A DNA stretch of 64,000 nt from Rhizobium sp. ZPR4 (lineage in GTDB: Bacteria > Pseudomonadota > Alphaproteobacteria > Rhizobiales > Rhizobiaceae): the NCBI RefSeq assembly GCF_040215725.1, contig NZ_CP157968.1:620001-684000 (forward strand), given 5' to 3'. The notes below the pieces were generated by a model. The model saw only the letters and a program-made list of their open reading frames with translations, did not search any database and was not told the DNA's origin. Shown here in pieces: positions 17,031 to 25,662 of this stretch. The first letter of the stretch is position 1, and every line of letters begins with the position of its first letter. The translations under genes and the position numbers were made by a program.

Positions 17031-18526
17031 TCTACTGGTGGAGGAGGAGCCTTGCCGCCCAGTTCATCGGCTTTACCCTGCTTGCCCTTGTCGTCTCGCA
17101 GTGCCTGACATTTTCGATTTCCTGGGACGAACGCACCAAGGCGCTGCACGCGGCCATGAAGAGCGAATTCTTCAGCCGCTGCGCCTCCGTTACGCGGTTG
17201 ATGGAATCCATGCCCAAGCCGTTGCGCGAACAGGCGCTGCTGGCAAGCGAGACCAGCTATTCCCGTTTCTGGCTTTCGCCGACGGAGCCGGCCGATGCCG
17301 GTGCATGGCGCTCCCGCGCGGCAAACGAACTTGCCCGACCGATCGAGAATTTCATCGATCTCGGCGCGAAGTACGGCATGCGCTCGAACTCCGATGTCGA
17401 TCATCTGATGTCGAAGGGGGTAATGACGGCGAACGCCGCCGAGGGCTGGGCAACCCCGCCGACCGTTCTATGGAGCCTGCCGCAGACTGCAAAATTCGTT
17501 TATTTCGGTGATCGCAATGGATACGGCCTGGTCGTCAGGCTCAGTGACGGCATGTGGCTGAATACGGCTTTTTACAAGAATGTCGGCGACCGGTGGTGGG
17601 ATATGAAATCGCTCACCTCTCTTGCGACCACGGCGCTCATACTGTCGCTCATCGGAGTGTTCATCGCCAGCCGTATCGCGCGCCCGCTAAGACGGCTCGC
17701 CGTTTCGGCGGAAGCGTTGGGGCGCGGCGAAAATCTCCCGCCGCTGCCCGAAGAGGGGCCTGACGACATCAGGCGCACGGCCGAGGCGTTCAACAGGATG
17801 CAGGAGCGTCTCCATCGCTTCGTCGACGATCGAACCCGGATGCTGGCCGCGATCGGCCATGATCTCAGGACACCGCTGACCTCGCTCCGGCTGCGGGCGG
17901 AATTCGTCAAGGATGCCGATATCCAGCAGAAGATGCTGTCGACCATCGATGAGCTTCAGAGCATGACGGAAGCTGCTATTTCCTTTGCGCGCGGCGAATC
18001 CACGGCCGAGGAAACGCGGGCCATCGAATTGGAGGCGCTGGTCGGCAGCATTTGCGACGATCTTGCCGATCTTGGCCTGCCGGTGGAATATATCGAAGGA
18101 CCGAAGACGACCTATCGCTGCCGGCCCGATGGCTTGCGCCGCGCTGTTCGCAATCTTGCGGAAAATGCGGCGCGCTACGGTGGCCATGCCAAGGTTCAAA
18201 TCCGCCATTCGGCCAGCACCATCGATATCGTCGTCGAAGACAATGGCCCGGGCATACCCGAGGACATGAAGGAAAAAGTCTTCGCACCCTTCTTCCGTCT
18301 GGAAGCCTCGAGAAACAGGGGCACGGGCGGCGTCGGACTAGGCCTGTCGATTGCCCGCGCCGTCGCGCGGCAACATGGCGGCGATATCCTGCTCCAGCCC
18401 AACAATCCCGGTCTGAAGGCGATCATTTCCTTGCCACAGGAAGGGCAGGTCAGGACGCCCTCGTCGCGGGTGAGCAGGAGAAGAAAGCGGGCGCAGGCTC
18501 TCAAGCTTGCCGGGCAGGAACACTAA
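17027..18526 (+). CDS. EnvZ-like membrane sensor histidine kinase
   Basis: 499 residues. Membrane helix near residues 10-30, a periplasmic domain of ~160 residues (includes RFWLSPTEPADAGAW), a second helix near 195-215, HAMP (SRIARPLRRLAVSAEALGRGE), H box AAIGHDLRTPLTSLRLRAEFV as in EnvZ-type kinases, N box RNLAENAARYG, G1 DNGPGIP and G2 GTGGVGLGLSIA. The C-terminus is strongly basic (SRVSRRRKRAQALKL), which is unusual. Partner of the regulator at 16305. Confidence 0.92.
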   Translation: MIYWWRRSLAAQFIGFTLLALVVSQCLTFSISWDERTKALHAAMKSEFFSRCASVTRLMESMPKPLREQALLASETSYSRFWLSPTEPADAGAWRSRAANELARPIENFIDLGAKYGMRSNSDVDHLMSKGVMTANAAEGWATPPTVLWSLPQTAKFVYFGDRNGYGLVVRLSDGMWLNTAFYKNVGDRWWDMKSLTSLATTALILSLIGVFIASRIARPLRRLAVSAEALGRGENLPPLPEEGPDDIRRTAEAFNRMQERLHRFVDDRTRMLAAIGHDLRTPLTSLRLRAEFVKDADIQQKMLSTIDELQSMTEAAISFARGESTAEETRAIELEALVGSICDDLADLGLPVEYIEGPKTTYRCRPDGLRRAVRNLAENAARYGGHAKVQIRHSASTIDIVVEDNGPGIPEDMKEKVFAPFFRLEASRNRGTGGVGLGLSIARAVARQHGGDILLQPNNPGLKAIISLPQEGQVRTPSSRVSRRRKRAQALKLAGQEH

Positions 18527-18577
18527 GATCCCCCATCCCCGCCCGCAGAAAGATCACGCCGCGTAAAGCCATTCAAA

Positions 18578-18603
18578 GCGGTTCGGCAATTACGCCGAAC
18601 CGC
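18578..18603. terminator. Bidirectional terminator-like hairpin
   Basis: Perfect 10-bp stem GCGGTTCGGC / GCCGAACCGC with a six-base loop AATTAC, in the 150-base gap between the convergent kinase and cytochrome genes. No T tract. Confidence 0.5.
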
Positions 18604-18676
18604 GCAATGTCCGAAATCCCGTATGCCGCGCCTCTGCCCTTCATCGTTGCCGTCAGGGATCGGGCGTAGCGGGAAA

Positions 18677-20026
18677 CTACCGCATCTGCAATATGATCGG
18701 GCTGCTGCTGGCCGGATCCGTGTGTTCGCGCAAGGCCTTCACATCGTTTGCAGCAACCGCGCCGCCGTGATTTCCCCAGGACGAGCGCACGAATGTCAGA
18801 ACATCGGCGATCTGCTGGTCCGAAAGCTGCTGACGGAACGGCGGCATGCGATAGGCATCCGGGATTCCGTTTGCCACGACGCGGCTGGAGCCGTTCAGTG
18901 TCACATTGATCTGGGACGCGTTTTCCTTCGCGAGCGAAGCGGCAGAGCCTGCGAGCGGCGGAATCCATTGCTGTTTTCCGCGTCCGTCGACGCCGTGACA
19001 GAAGCTGCATTTTGCGACGAATGTCTGGGCGCCCGGAATCTGCTCACGGGCGGGAAGGGCGACATTCTGAGCCGTGGCGTCGTCATATTGCCAGGGCGTG
19101 CCGTCACGCGCGGGATCGCCCGGCAGCGACTTCAGATAGTGGCTGATGGCCTTCAGATCGTCATCGTTCATGAACTGCGTCGAATTGTTGAACGCATCCG
19201 CCATGGAACCGAAGACGACGGCGTGGGTGTTCCTGCCGTTCTTGAGGAAGGCATAGATATCGTCCTCGCTCCACCGGCCAAGACCGGTGTTGGGATCGCC
19301 GCGCAGGCTCGGCGCATACCAGCCGTCGAGAAGAGCGCCGGAAAGATAGAGCGGGCTGCTTTCGTCGAGCGCCTTTTCCGCCATGGTGATGGCGCGCGGC
19401 GTATGGCAGCTGCCGCAGTGGCCCGGCCCTTGAACGAGATAAGCGCCCCGGTTCCACTGATCATCGCCGGCCGTTTTTGGCTGATAGGTCCCACTTTCGG
19501 TAAAGACCGCGTTCCAGAGTGCCAAAGGCCAGCGCATGTTCATCGGCCACTTGATGTCGGAGGGTTTGTCCGCCTGCTTCACAGGCTCGACCCTATTCAT
19601 GAAATAGGTATAGAGCGCACGAATGTCGTCGTCGCTCATTTTCACATAGGAAGGATAGGGCATGGCCGGGTAGAGGCGATGCCCGTCGCGGGCAATGCCC
19701 TGGCGGACGGCACGGTCGAAATCGGCAAGCGTGTAGTTGCCGATGCCAGTTTCCTTGTCCGGGGTGATGTTGGTGGTGAAGATGGAGCCGAGTGGCGTCC
19801 CCATCTCCAGCCCGCCGGCGAAGGGAGCGCTCTTCGGCGTGCTGTGACAGGCAACGCAGTCGCCGAGGCGCGCGACATATTCGCCATGCTGCAGCAGTTC
19901 CTCCGAGGGTGGCTGTGTCACGGCGATATTGTCGAAGGGAGATGCCGGCGTGCGGGTCACGAACCACGCGACGCCGCCGGCCACAAGCACGATAATCAAG
20001 AGAAGAACTAGAAGAAGTCTCTTCAA
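18677..20026 (-). CDS. Triheme cytochrome c subunit of a membrane dehydrogenase
   Basis: About 449 residues with an N-terminal membrane anchor (LLLVLLLIIVLVAGGVAWF) and three CxxCH haem sites: CVACH, CGSCH, CSFCH, in periplasmic cytochrome c domains as in subunit II of alcohol and aldehyde dehydrogenases. It should pass electrons from the molybdenum hydroxylase encoded upstream to the respiratory chain. The likely start is a TTG at 20026 (GAGGG ahead), giving the usual MKRLLLVLLL leader; an ATG at 20083 would add 19 polar residues before the signal. Confidence 0.9.
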   Translation of the reverse strand: MKRLLLVLLLIIVLVAGGVAWFVTRTPASPFDNIAVTQPPSEELLQHGEYVARLGDCVACHSTPKSAPFAGGLEMGTPLGSIFTTNITPDKETGIGNYTLADFDRAVRQGIARDGHRLYPAMPYPSYVKMSDDDIRALYTYFMNRVEPVKQADKPSDIKWPMNMRWPLALWNAVFTESGTYQPKTAGDDQWNRGAYLVQGPGHCGSCHTPRAITMAEKALDESSPLYLSGALLDGWYAPSLRGDPNTGLGRWSEDDIYAFLKNGRNTHAVVFGSMADAFNNSTQFMNDDDLKAISHYLKSLPGDPARDGTPWQYDDATAQNVALPAREQIPGAQTFVAKCSFCHGVDGRGKQQWIPPLAGSAASLAKENASQINVTLNGSSRVVANGIPDAYRMPPFRQQLSDQQIADVLTFVRSSWGNHGGAVAANDVKALREHTDPASSSPIILQMR

Positions 20027-20088
20027 GGGTGTGCCCTCATGTCTTTGCTTCGGGATTTCGTACTCGGCTGTGGGGGGAGCCAACCACG

Positions 20089-20121
20089 CCGGCTCTCGGG
20101 CCGGAATGGGCCGAGAGCCGG
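20089..20121 (-). other. Intercistronic hairpin between iorB-like and cytochrome genes
   Basis: Perfect 11-bp stem CCGGCTCTCGG / CCGAGAGCCGG with an 11-base loop, 31 bases after the iorB-like stop. No T tract follows, so it more likely stabilises or processes the mRNA, or partly terminates it, than ends the operon. Confidence 0.5.
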
Positions 20122-20151
20122 AATTGCGCCTGGCGCAGAGGAAGCTGCGCT

Positions 20152-22416
20152 TCAGCTTTCAAAGGTGTAGTTGGAGAGAGGCATGCTGCGTATCCGCTTG
20201 CCTGTTAGCGTCGAGACTGCATTGGCGACTGCCGGCGGGATGGCTGGAAGCCCCGGCTCGCCGATCCCGCCCATCTCGGCGCCGCTTTCGACGATACGGA
20301 CATGGACACGCGCCATGCGGTCCGGCGGCAGGATCGGATAGAGGTCGTAGTTGCGGGCGACGGGCTCGCCGTTCTTATAGACGGCTTCCTCCATCAGAAC
20401 CTGCGACATTCCGAGCGCCGTTGCCGAATTCACCTGTGCTTCGATGATCGCAGGATTGACGATGCTGCCGGGGTCGATCGCTTCCCAGACATCATGCACG
20501 ACGACTTGGCCGTTGTGAATGGAGACCTCGGCGATCGCCGCCGTATGACTGCCGAACGGAGAAGCCATGGCGATCCCCCGCGCACGGCGTGAGCCGTCGT
20601 CTCCGGTGAAGGGACCTCGTTTCCAGCCGCCGGATAGATCTCCGACCGCTTTCAGGAGATTGCTCAGCCGTTCGTTCTTCTGCAGCAGCTTGAGGCGCAG
20701 CTCATAAGGGTCCTGCCCACCCTTGTCCGCCAGCTCGTCCAGGAAGGTCTCGTAGAAGAAGTCGTTCATGGAATTGCCGACCGAGCGCCAATAGGCCAGT
20801 GTCGGTGGGTTTTTGACGTAGATCTGCGCGATGCGGTAGTTCGGGATTGCGTAGGATTTGCCGCTCAGACCCTCCAGGGCCGTTGGGTCCAGTGAATCCT
20901 CCTTATGACCGTAAACGCCCTCTGTTGGCCCCTCGCAAGCGCTTATGGCCTCAAGAGCGACCGGCACGCCGCTGGCGTCGAGTGCGCCGCGGAAGCGCAC
21001 GGCTGCCATCGGGCGCATCGGATCACGCAGAAATTCCTCCTCGCGGCTCCAGATGAGCTTGACCGGCCGCCCGACCTCCTTTGCGAGCTGGATGGCCTGC
21101 GGATAGGGGTTGGCGGACGGATACAGGAAGTGCCGCCCGAAGAAGCCGCCCAGGATGGGGCTGTGGAGGGTCACCTTCGATGGATCGAGCCCCGTCAGCT
21201 TGGCAATGTCGGCCTGGAATTGCTCTGGCGCCTGGTTGGGCATCCAGATTTCAAGACTGCCGTCCGGGTTGAAGCGGGCCAAAGTCGACGGCGGTTCCAG
21301 CTGCGCATGATGCAGATACTGGCTCCGGTAGGTGGCGGAAACGACGGTTTTGGCGCCGTCGAACGCTTTGGCGATATCGCCGACACTCTCCGCTTCCTTG
21401 CCATTGCCCGGCTCATTGGCGAGCCTGTCGTTGAAGGCTGCGGTCGAAAAGTCGGCGGGCATGTAGCGGACGGCGGAATTGGCATCGACGCCGGGCTCAC
21501 GCCAATCGACCTGGGCGGCCTCTGCTGCCCGCTTGGCATTCCACCAGCGTTCGGCAACGACGGCGACGGCGCCGGGCAGACTATGGACGGAATGAACGCC
21601 CGGCATTGCCTTGAGCTGGTCTTCGTTGCGAATCTTGCCGATTGTCAGGCCAAGGCGTGGCGCGTGCTGGACGGCGGCATGCAGCATGCCTTCGACCTTG
21701 CAGTCGATAGCGTAGACCGCCTTGCCCGTCGATTTGTCGTGGATATCGAGGCGTTCGACCGGTTTGCCGATCCAGCGGAATTTACTCGGATCTCTGAGTG
21801 TCACGCTCTCGGGGGCGGGAACGGGCAGATCCAGCGCCTCGGCAGCGACGTCGCCATAGGCGAGGCTCCGTCCCGACGCGGCATGGATCACGCGGCCCGG
21901 CTCGGTCGTGAGCTCAGCGATGGGTGCGTTGAGGCGCTTTGCAGCAGCCTGCAGGATCATGTTGCGTGCCAGAGCGCCGAGCCGGCGCATGGTCTCATAG
22001 CTGGTGCGCACCGACATACTGCCGCCGGTGATGCGCATCTTGCCGTGCACGACAAGATAGTCGCTGCCCGTCGGCGCATTTTCGACGATGAAGGTCTTCG
22101 GATCGGCATCAAGTTCTTCGCCAACGATCTGGGCCATCGCCGTAAAGACGCCTTGCCCGCCCTCGACGAAGGGGCTCATGAAGCGGATGGTGCTATCCGG
22201 GCGGATTTCGAGGAATGCGGGAACGCGGGTGCCTGGAGGCATCGGGCCTGCCGCCTGCTGGGCACGCGCGCGGCCGACCGGAACGCCGAAACCAAGCACG
22301 AATGCGCCTGCCGCGGCACCGGCGGACGTCAGAAGAAAATGCCGGCGCGAGATATTGACCGGAGAGCCGGTGGGGAATTCATCTTCCGGAACGAGGTTGC
22401 GGCTGGTCTCGGTCAT
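20152..22416 (-). CDS. Exported molybdopterin subunit of an aldehyde/isoquinoline oxidoreductase (IorB type)
   Basis: 754 residues. Tat signal NISRRHFLLTSAGAAAGAFVLGFG near residues 22-45. Molybdenum-cofactor domain motifs include PFVEGGQGVFTAMAQIVGEEL, LHHAQLEPPSTLARF and GGFFGRHF, and near the end GAEMGGIGEPGLPAIPPAVANAV with the catalytic Glu of xanthine-oxidase-family enzymes. With the 2Fe-2S subunit it would hydroxylate an N-heterocycle or oxidise an aldehyde in the periplasm, giving electrons to the cytochrome downstream. The start at 22416 overlaps iorA by ATGA and has GGAG ahead. Substrate unknown. Confidence 0.9.
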   Translation of the reverse strand: MTETSRNLVPEDEFPTGSPVNISRRHFLLTSAGAAAGAFVLGFGVPVGRARAQQAAGPMPPGTRVPAFLEIRPDSTIRFMSPFVEGGQGVFTAMAQIVGEELDADPKTFIVENAPTGSDYLVVHGKMRITGGSMSVRTSYETMRRLGALARNMILQAAAKRLNAPIAELTTEPGRVIHAASGRSLAYGDVAAEALDLPVPAPESVTLRDPSKFRWIGKPVERLDIHDKSTGKAVYAIDCKVEGMLHAAVQHAPRLGLTIGKIRNEDQLKAMPGVHSVHSLPGAVAVVAERWWNAKRAAEAAQVDWREPGVDANSAVRYMPADFSTAAFNDRLANEPGNGKEAESVGDIAKAFDGAKTVVSATYRSQYLHHAQLEPPSTLARFNPDGSLEIWMPNQAPEQFQADIAKLTGLDPSKVTLHSPILGGFFGRHFLYPSANPYPQAIQLAKEVGRPVKLIWSREEEFLRDPMRPMAAVRFRGALDASGVPVALEAISACEGPTEGVYGHKEDSLDPTALEGLSGKSYAIPNYRIAQIYVKNPPTLAYWRSVGNSMNDFFYETFLDELADKGGQDPYELRLKLLQKNERLSNLLKAVGDLSGGWKRGPFTGDDGSRRARGIAMASPFGSHTAAIAEVSIHNGQVVVHDVWEAIDPGSIVNPAIIEAQVNSATALGMSQVLMEEAVYKNGEPVARNYDLYPILPPDRMARVHVRIVESGAEMGGIGEPGLPAIPPAVANAVSTLTGKRIRSMPLSNYTFES

Positions 22417-22874
22417 AGCGTTTCTCCTTCCTTGGAGGAGAGATCTTTGACCGCAGCCTTGATCGCATTGTAGGTTCCGCATCGACAGAGATTGATCATT
22501 GCCGCGGCGATCTCGTCATCGGAAGGATTGGGCGTTTGTTTGAGGAGCGCGGTCGCCGCCACGACCTGCCCCGATTGACAGTAGCCGCATTGCGGAACCT
22601 GGTGCTTGATCCAGGCGGCGACGACACGCTTGCCGATCGGGTCCGCTTCGATCGCTTCGATCGTCGTGATCTGGCGGCCCGCGACGCTGTCGAGCGGCGT
22701 CACGCATGAGCGCACCACTTCCCCATCGACGAGGACCGAGCAGGCACCGCATTGTGCCAGTCCGCAACCGTATTTCGTGCCGGTCATGCCCAGCTCGTCG
22801 CGGATGATCCAGAGGAGCGGCGTGTCTCCGTCTGAATTGACCTGATAGGACTGGCTGTTGATCTGAAGATTCAT
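22413..22874 (-). CDS. 2Fe-2S subunit of the exported molybdenum hydroxylase (IorA type)
   Basis: 153 residues with two [2Fe-2S] clusters: plant-ferredoxin type CGLAQCGAC...C at ~39-62 and the helical CGYCQSGQ...CRCG at ~100-137. Lacks its own signal, as is usual; it would be co-exported with the Tat-bearing large subunit. AGGAGG six bases before ATG 22874. First gene of the IorA-IorB-cytochrome operon; no FAD subunit is present, consistent with cytochrome c as acceptor. Confidence 0.92.
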   Translation of the reverse strand: MNLQINSQSYQVNSDGDTPLLWIIRDELGMTGTKYGCGLAQCGACSVLVDGEVVRSCVTPLDSVAGRQITTIEAIEADPIGKRVVAAWIKHQVPQCGYCQSGQVVAATALLKQTPNPSDDEIAAAMINLCRCGTYNAIKAAVKDLSSKEGETL

Positions 22875-23082
22875 GAGGCGCCTCCTGAGGCTTTTTATGG
22901 CGAGCCTTCGATGCCAGGCGCTGTGCGATGATCTGAATGCTCGACAATCGGATGACGCATAGCTCAGGCTCACAACCCGGACTATAACACTGAACCCGCT
23001 GCATCAAAAAGATTAGTGTGTGAATCGCGATAGAAGTTAGAAGCCAGATTCATAAATCGGCTTTCGAGGCTCTTTCATTCAC

Positions 23083-23126
23083 AAAAGAGAAAAGCGCCGC
23101 ATCGATAGGGATGACCGATGCGGCGC
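23083..23126 (-). terminator. Rho-independent terminator of cdh
   Basis: On the minus strand an 11-bp perfect stem GCGCCGCATCG / CGATGCGGCGC (loop 11) is followed by TTTTCTCTTTT. It starts about 27 bases after the cdh stop. Confidence 0.85.
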
Positions 23127-23152
23127 TCGCATCAAGCTGTAACGTGCTGATT

Positions 23153-23872
23153 CTAATGCGTAATCGCGCAGCTATGGTCCTGTACGTCCTCGCCGCCCAT
23201 GCCGGGCGTCGCGACATCCGTCAGGACGATAAAGCCGGGACCGTCGGCGAAATTGGCGCCGGCCACCACAAGATTGTGATCGCCCATTTCCTTTGCCGGA
23301 TCCTTCAATGTCTTGGCCAGCGCCAGGAATGGATTGAAGTCGCCCAATGTCTCGCCCTTGACCCGCATCGCTGCGAACTTGTGGCCGGCGATGGTATCGG
23401 GGAGCGGTGCCCAGTCCGTGCCGATCTTGTCCGCATCGGCCTTTAGGGCTGTTCGCGCATCTGCGCTGAGGCAGTCTACATGGATGTGCAGCTGGTTTTG
23501 CGAACGCGCCTGCTGCGCGTTGACCGCGAGGCTCAAACCGTCGCGCGGGAGAGCGTGCGGCAAGCGGGCATCGACATCGCCTTGCTCAGTCCAGGCGTCG
23601 GCAAAGAAGTTATGTGTTGCAGGATCGATAAGTGCTGCGCTTTCGATGCCGGTGATCTTGTCGGTGGGAATGAGAAGAAATTGCGCAACACCCCGCAGAT
23701 CCTTCAGCATCGCATAGTGCTCGGCCGTGTTGACCGAAATGCAGGGCGCGGTTTGTACGACACACTTGTCATGCACGATCTTCCAAAGCACGTCGGAGTC
23801 GGCAAAGGCTGGAGCAAAAAGGAGGGGGAGGAAGGATGCGGCGAGAGCCGTGACGCGACGCGAGTATGTCAT
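23153..23872 (-). CDS. cdh: CDP-diacylglycerol pyrophosphatase
   Basis: 239 residues with a cleavable signal (RRVTALAASFLPLLFAPAFA). The HIT-like active site reads RSQNQLHIHVDC, matching the Cdh family (HxH), preceded by VWKIVHDKCV and CISVN typical of the family start. Cdh hydrolyses CDP-diacylglycerol to phosphatidate and CMP in the envelope. Monocistronic with its own terminator. Confidence 0.9.
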   Translation of the reverse strand: MTYSRRVTALAASFLPLLFAPAFADSDVLWKIVHDKCVVQTAPCISVNTAEHYAMLKDLRGVAQFLLIPTDKITGIESAALIDPATHNFFADAWTEQGDVDARLPHALPRDGLSLAVNAQQARSQNQLHIHVDCLSADARTALKADADKIGTDWAPLPDTIAGHKFAAMRVKGETLGDFNPFLALAKTLKDPAKEMGDHNLVVAGANFADGPGFIVLTDVATPGMGGEDVQDHSCAITH

Positions 23873-24207
23873 GGCAGGAAATTTCCCTGGTTCAAACGGT
23901 TTGGCACTTTCCGAAATTCCGGAGGCTTATCACAGGCCTATTAGGCTCATGTGACGGCTTGACGGCGGTCCTTGCCAAATCGGGGCCGATTCACGTGGTA
24001 GAGATTGCGCGATATCAGCCTCGCTTCATCTTCGGTTAAGGTCGCTTTCAGTTTGGTTGCCTAAATGGCAGGAGCCGGGGAAAACCATGCCTCGCCCTTG
24101 GGAGGAAAAAGGCTGCTCGCAGCGACCTTTTAAATATCCGTAGCGAGGTCTTTGCAACGCTCAATCGCCGCACGCCAGCGGCAAAGCAAAGAGATCAGGA
24201 GCTTGAA
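23873..24207. other. 335-base intergenic region
   Basis: Lies between the divergent cdh and a small gene and must hold both promoters; no confident -35/-10 pair or operator was recognised. A weak AAAAGG...CCTTTT hairpin occurs at 24107-24131. Confidence 0.4.
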
Positions 24208-24411
24208 ATGGGTATCGGAAAGCTGATTGAAGAAGTTGCAGGCGCCGTGGCTGCCGACGAGGCCGTTGAGGCTGTAGACCCGAATGCCGGTTTCATAACG
24301 AAGGCCGCCGCCGCCGTCGCCGGTTTCGAAGGCGTCAACAAGCTGACGGACGTGCTGAAGGACAAGGAACAGGAGCCGGCTGCCGACAATAGCGGCGATC
24401 AGAACGGCTGA
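24208..24411 (+). CDS. Small Ala-rich hypothetical protein
   Basis: 67 residues: MGIGKLIEEVAGAVAADEAVEAVDP, then an Ala-rich helix and a very acidic tail ending in EPAADNSGDQNG. Well-placed GGAG ribosome site and an own terminator 50 bases after the stop support a real gene. No family recognised; the composition suggests a soluble helical, possibly stress-related protein. Confidence 0.65.
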   Translation: MGIGKLIEEVAGAVAADEAVEAVDPNAGFITKAAAAVAGFEGVNKLTDVLKDKEQEPAADNSGDQNG

Positions 24412-24461
24412 CTGTAAAGCGGCAGCCGCGTCTGCCGAGCAGATTTTCATTGTGAAGCTGG

Positions 24462-24486
24462 AAGCCGGGCATGTCCCGGCTTTCTG
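24462..24486 (+). terminator. Rho-independent terminator of the small gene
   Basis: Stem AAGCCGGG / CCCGGCTT with a five-base loop, followed by TTTCTGATT. Confidence 0.75.
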
Positions 24487-24517
24487 ATTCTCCGGGCATG
24501 CTGCCATCCCTCAATAA

Positions 24518-24740
24518 CTAGCGATGGCACCACTTGCCGTGGATCCTGACGTAGGTCTCATCGAACCGAACCACAATGGGGTCGGCGAAGTTGGCGCAAC
24601 GGCTTCTCGATCATCGGGCATGGGCGCGGACCCAGCGGCTGATCGTGCCGTTGTCCACTTCGAAGCCACGCTCTCGGAACATTTCCTCAACGTCTCGATA
24701 GCTCGTCATATCGTCAGTCTAAGATCCGAAATTGCGCCAG
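24518..24740 (-). pseudogene. IS6-family transposase remnant
   Basis: The minus strand encodes SYRDVEEMFRERGFEVDNG then TISRWVRAHAR and a stop, matching the N-terminal HTH of IS6/IS26-type transposases (S.RDVEE...RG..V...TI.RWV). After the stop another frame gives VRFDETYVRIHGKWCHR, the segment around the first catalytic Asp (DETY..v.GkW). About a fifth of the gene remains, with in-frame stops; the catalytic triad is incomplete. Confidence 0.8.
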
Positions 24741-24763
24741 GCCCATCAATCTTATATCCGTCT

Positions 24764-25111
24764 TCAGCCATTGGCCTCGACGGAAATAAAGGGGCGAAAG
24801 AATCCGGTCGGCTGCAGGATCGAACTGGCGATATTGGCAACGATCTGGCCGGGTGCCTCGCTCTTTGCCAGAGCCTCCTTCCAGGCCGGATCAGCCACGA
24901 ATTCCGCCCATTTCCGCTCGCGCTCCTCCAGCGATTGCCATTCGAGGAAATAGATGAGGTCGTAGCTGGAAGGCCCGATCATCGTCGTCCAGAAACCGAG
25001 GGGGCGGATGCCGAGCCGGTCCCAGATCGCCAGCGTCGCCGTTTCGAAACGCTCCTTAAGTGCTGGCAGCTTGCCGGGCAGGCAAGTATAGATGCGCATT
25101 TCATGGATCAT
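24764..25111 (-). CDS. NIPSNAP-family protein
   Basis: 115 residues: MIHEMRIYTCLPGKLPALKERFE, then PLGFWTTMIGPSSYDLIYFLEWQSLEERERKW and FVADPAWKEAL, the usual NIPSNAP (dimeric ferredoxin-fold, ABM-like) pattern. The function of bacterial members is unknown; some accompany catabolic gene clusters. AGGAGG ahead of ATG 25111 sets the start. It sits between two transposase remnants. Confidence 0.88.
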   Translation of the reverse strand: MIHEMRIYTCLPGKLPALKERFETATLAIWDRLGIRPLGFWTTMIGPSSYDLIYFLEWQSLEERERKWAEFVADPAWKEALAKSEAPGQIVANIASSILQPTGFFRPFISVEANG

Positions 25112-25291
25112 GGAAAATCCTCCTTGAGTGAATTGAGAACAGGCCGAGCCTGTCCCAGAGAGCTCGATTTTAAAATAGTTGAGCGATAACAGCAGGTTGT
25201 GATTCCTCTTTTGGCGCTGAACCAAAATGGATTTCCGATGACTTGAGCGACTATTGCTCAATTTGAGCATAACAGGAATACGCTTCGCTTT

Positions 25292-25390
25292 TCAAGTGAT
25301 TTCACGGGCCGTGAATGGACGTTAGTCGATCCTCTCATCCCACTGGCACGCAGTGGCGGGCGACCGAGGGGACATAGCAGAGGCTCTTTC
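25292..25390 (+). pseudogene. IS5-family transposase N-terminal fragment
   Basis: The plus strand reads SSDFTGREWTLVDPLIPLAR then SGGRPRGHSRG in one frame, a close match to the N-terminus of IS5/IS1031-type transposases (DLTD.EW.L..PLIP....GGRPR). Only ~33 codons survive; no start or downstream catalytic region. Confidence 0.75.
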
Positions 25391-25450
25391 GGTCCTACCT
25401 CTTGCCCATCCTTCACTCGGTTCTAGTTGGATTTGCCCGTTTGTCGGGGC

Positions 25451-25499
25451 TTGACGAAAACAAGCCAGGCATTAATTTAAACGGAGGCGCCTCCGTTTA
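25451..25499 (+). promoter_or_regulatory. Promoter with 22-bp perfect palindromic operator, upstream of paoABC-like operon
   Basis: TTGACG (25451-25456), 16 bases, then TAATTT (25473-25478). Immediately downstream, overlapping the expected transcription start, is a 22-bp perfect palindrome (25478-25499) centred on ACGGAGGCGCCTCCGT. Size and symmetry resemble TetR-family operators; no tetR gene lies in the window. Confidence 0.65.
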
Positions 25500-25596
25500 T
25501 TTGTGGCGTCCTTAACTTCCTAATTCAGATGAGAGCCCACCGTGACGCCAGAATTCCATCGGCCTCGTCTTCCTGAAAGAAACCTATAGCAACGGT

Positions 25597-25633
25597 AGAC
25601 CGACGGATAGATTCTATTAGATTCCGTAGGTCT
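25597..25633. promoter_or_regulatory. Imperfect inverted repeat in the paoABC leader
   Basis: Arms AGACCGACGGA and TCCGTAGGTCT (10 of 11 pair) separated by 15 bases, ending about 30 bases before the first start codon. Could be a second operator or an mRNA hairpin. Confidence 0.45.
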
Positions 25634-25662
25634 CATCTTCGTGACGATGGCAGGAGCTTATC

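Larger units (their letters stand above)
25112..25662. other. 551-base regulatory region with mobile-element debris
   Basis: Divergent promoter region of the NIPSNAP gene and the paoABC-like operon. It contains an IS5-type remnant (25292-25390), a promoter with a perfect palindrome (25451-25499) and an imperfect inverted repeat in the presumed 5' leader (25597-25633). Confidence 0.7.

Noticed and set aside
20905..22473. 522-codon open frame antisense to the iorB-like gene
   Set aside because: Composition typical of shadow frames; the sense gene is a complete, well-conserved enzyme.
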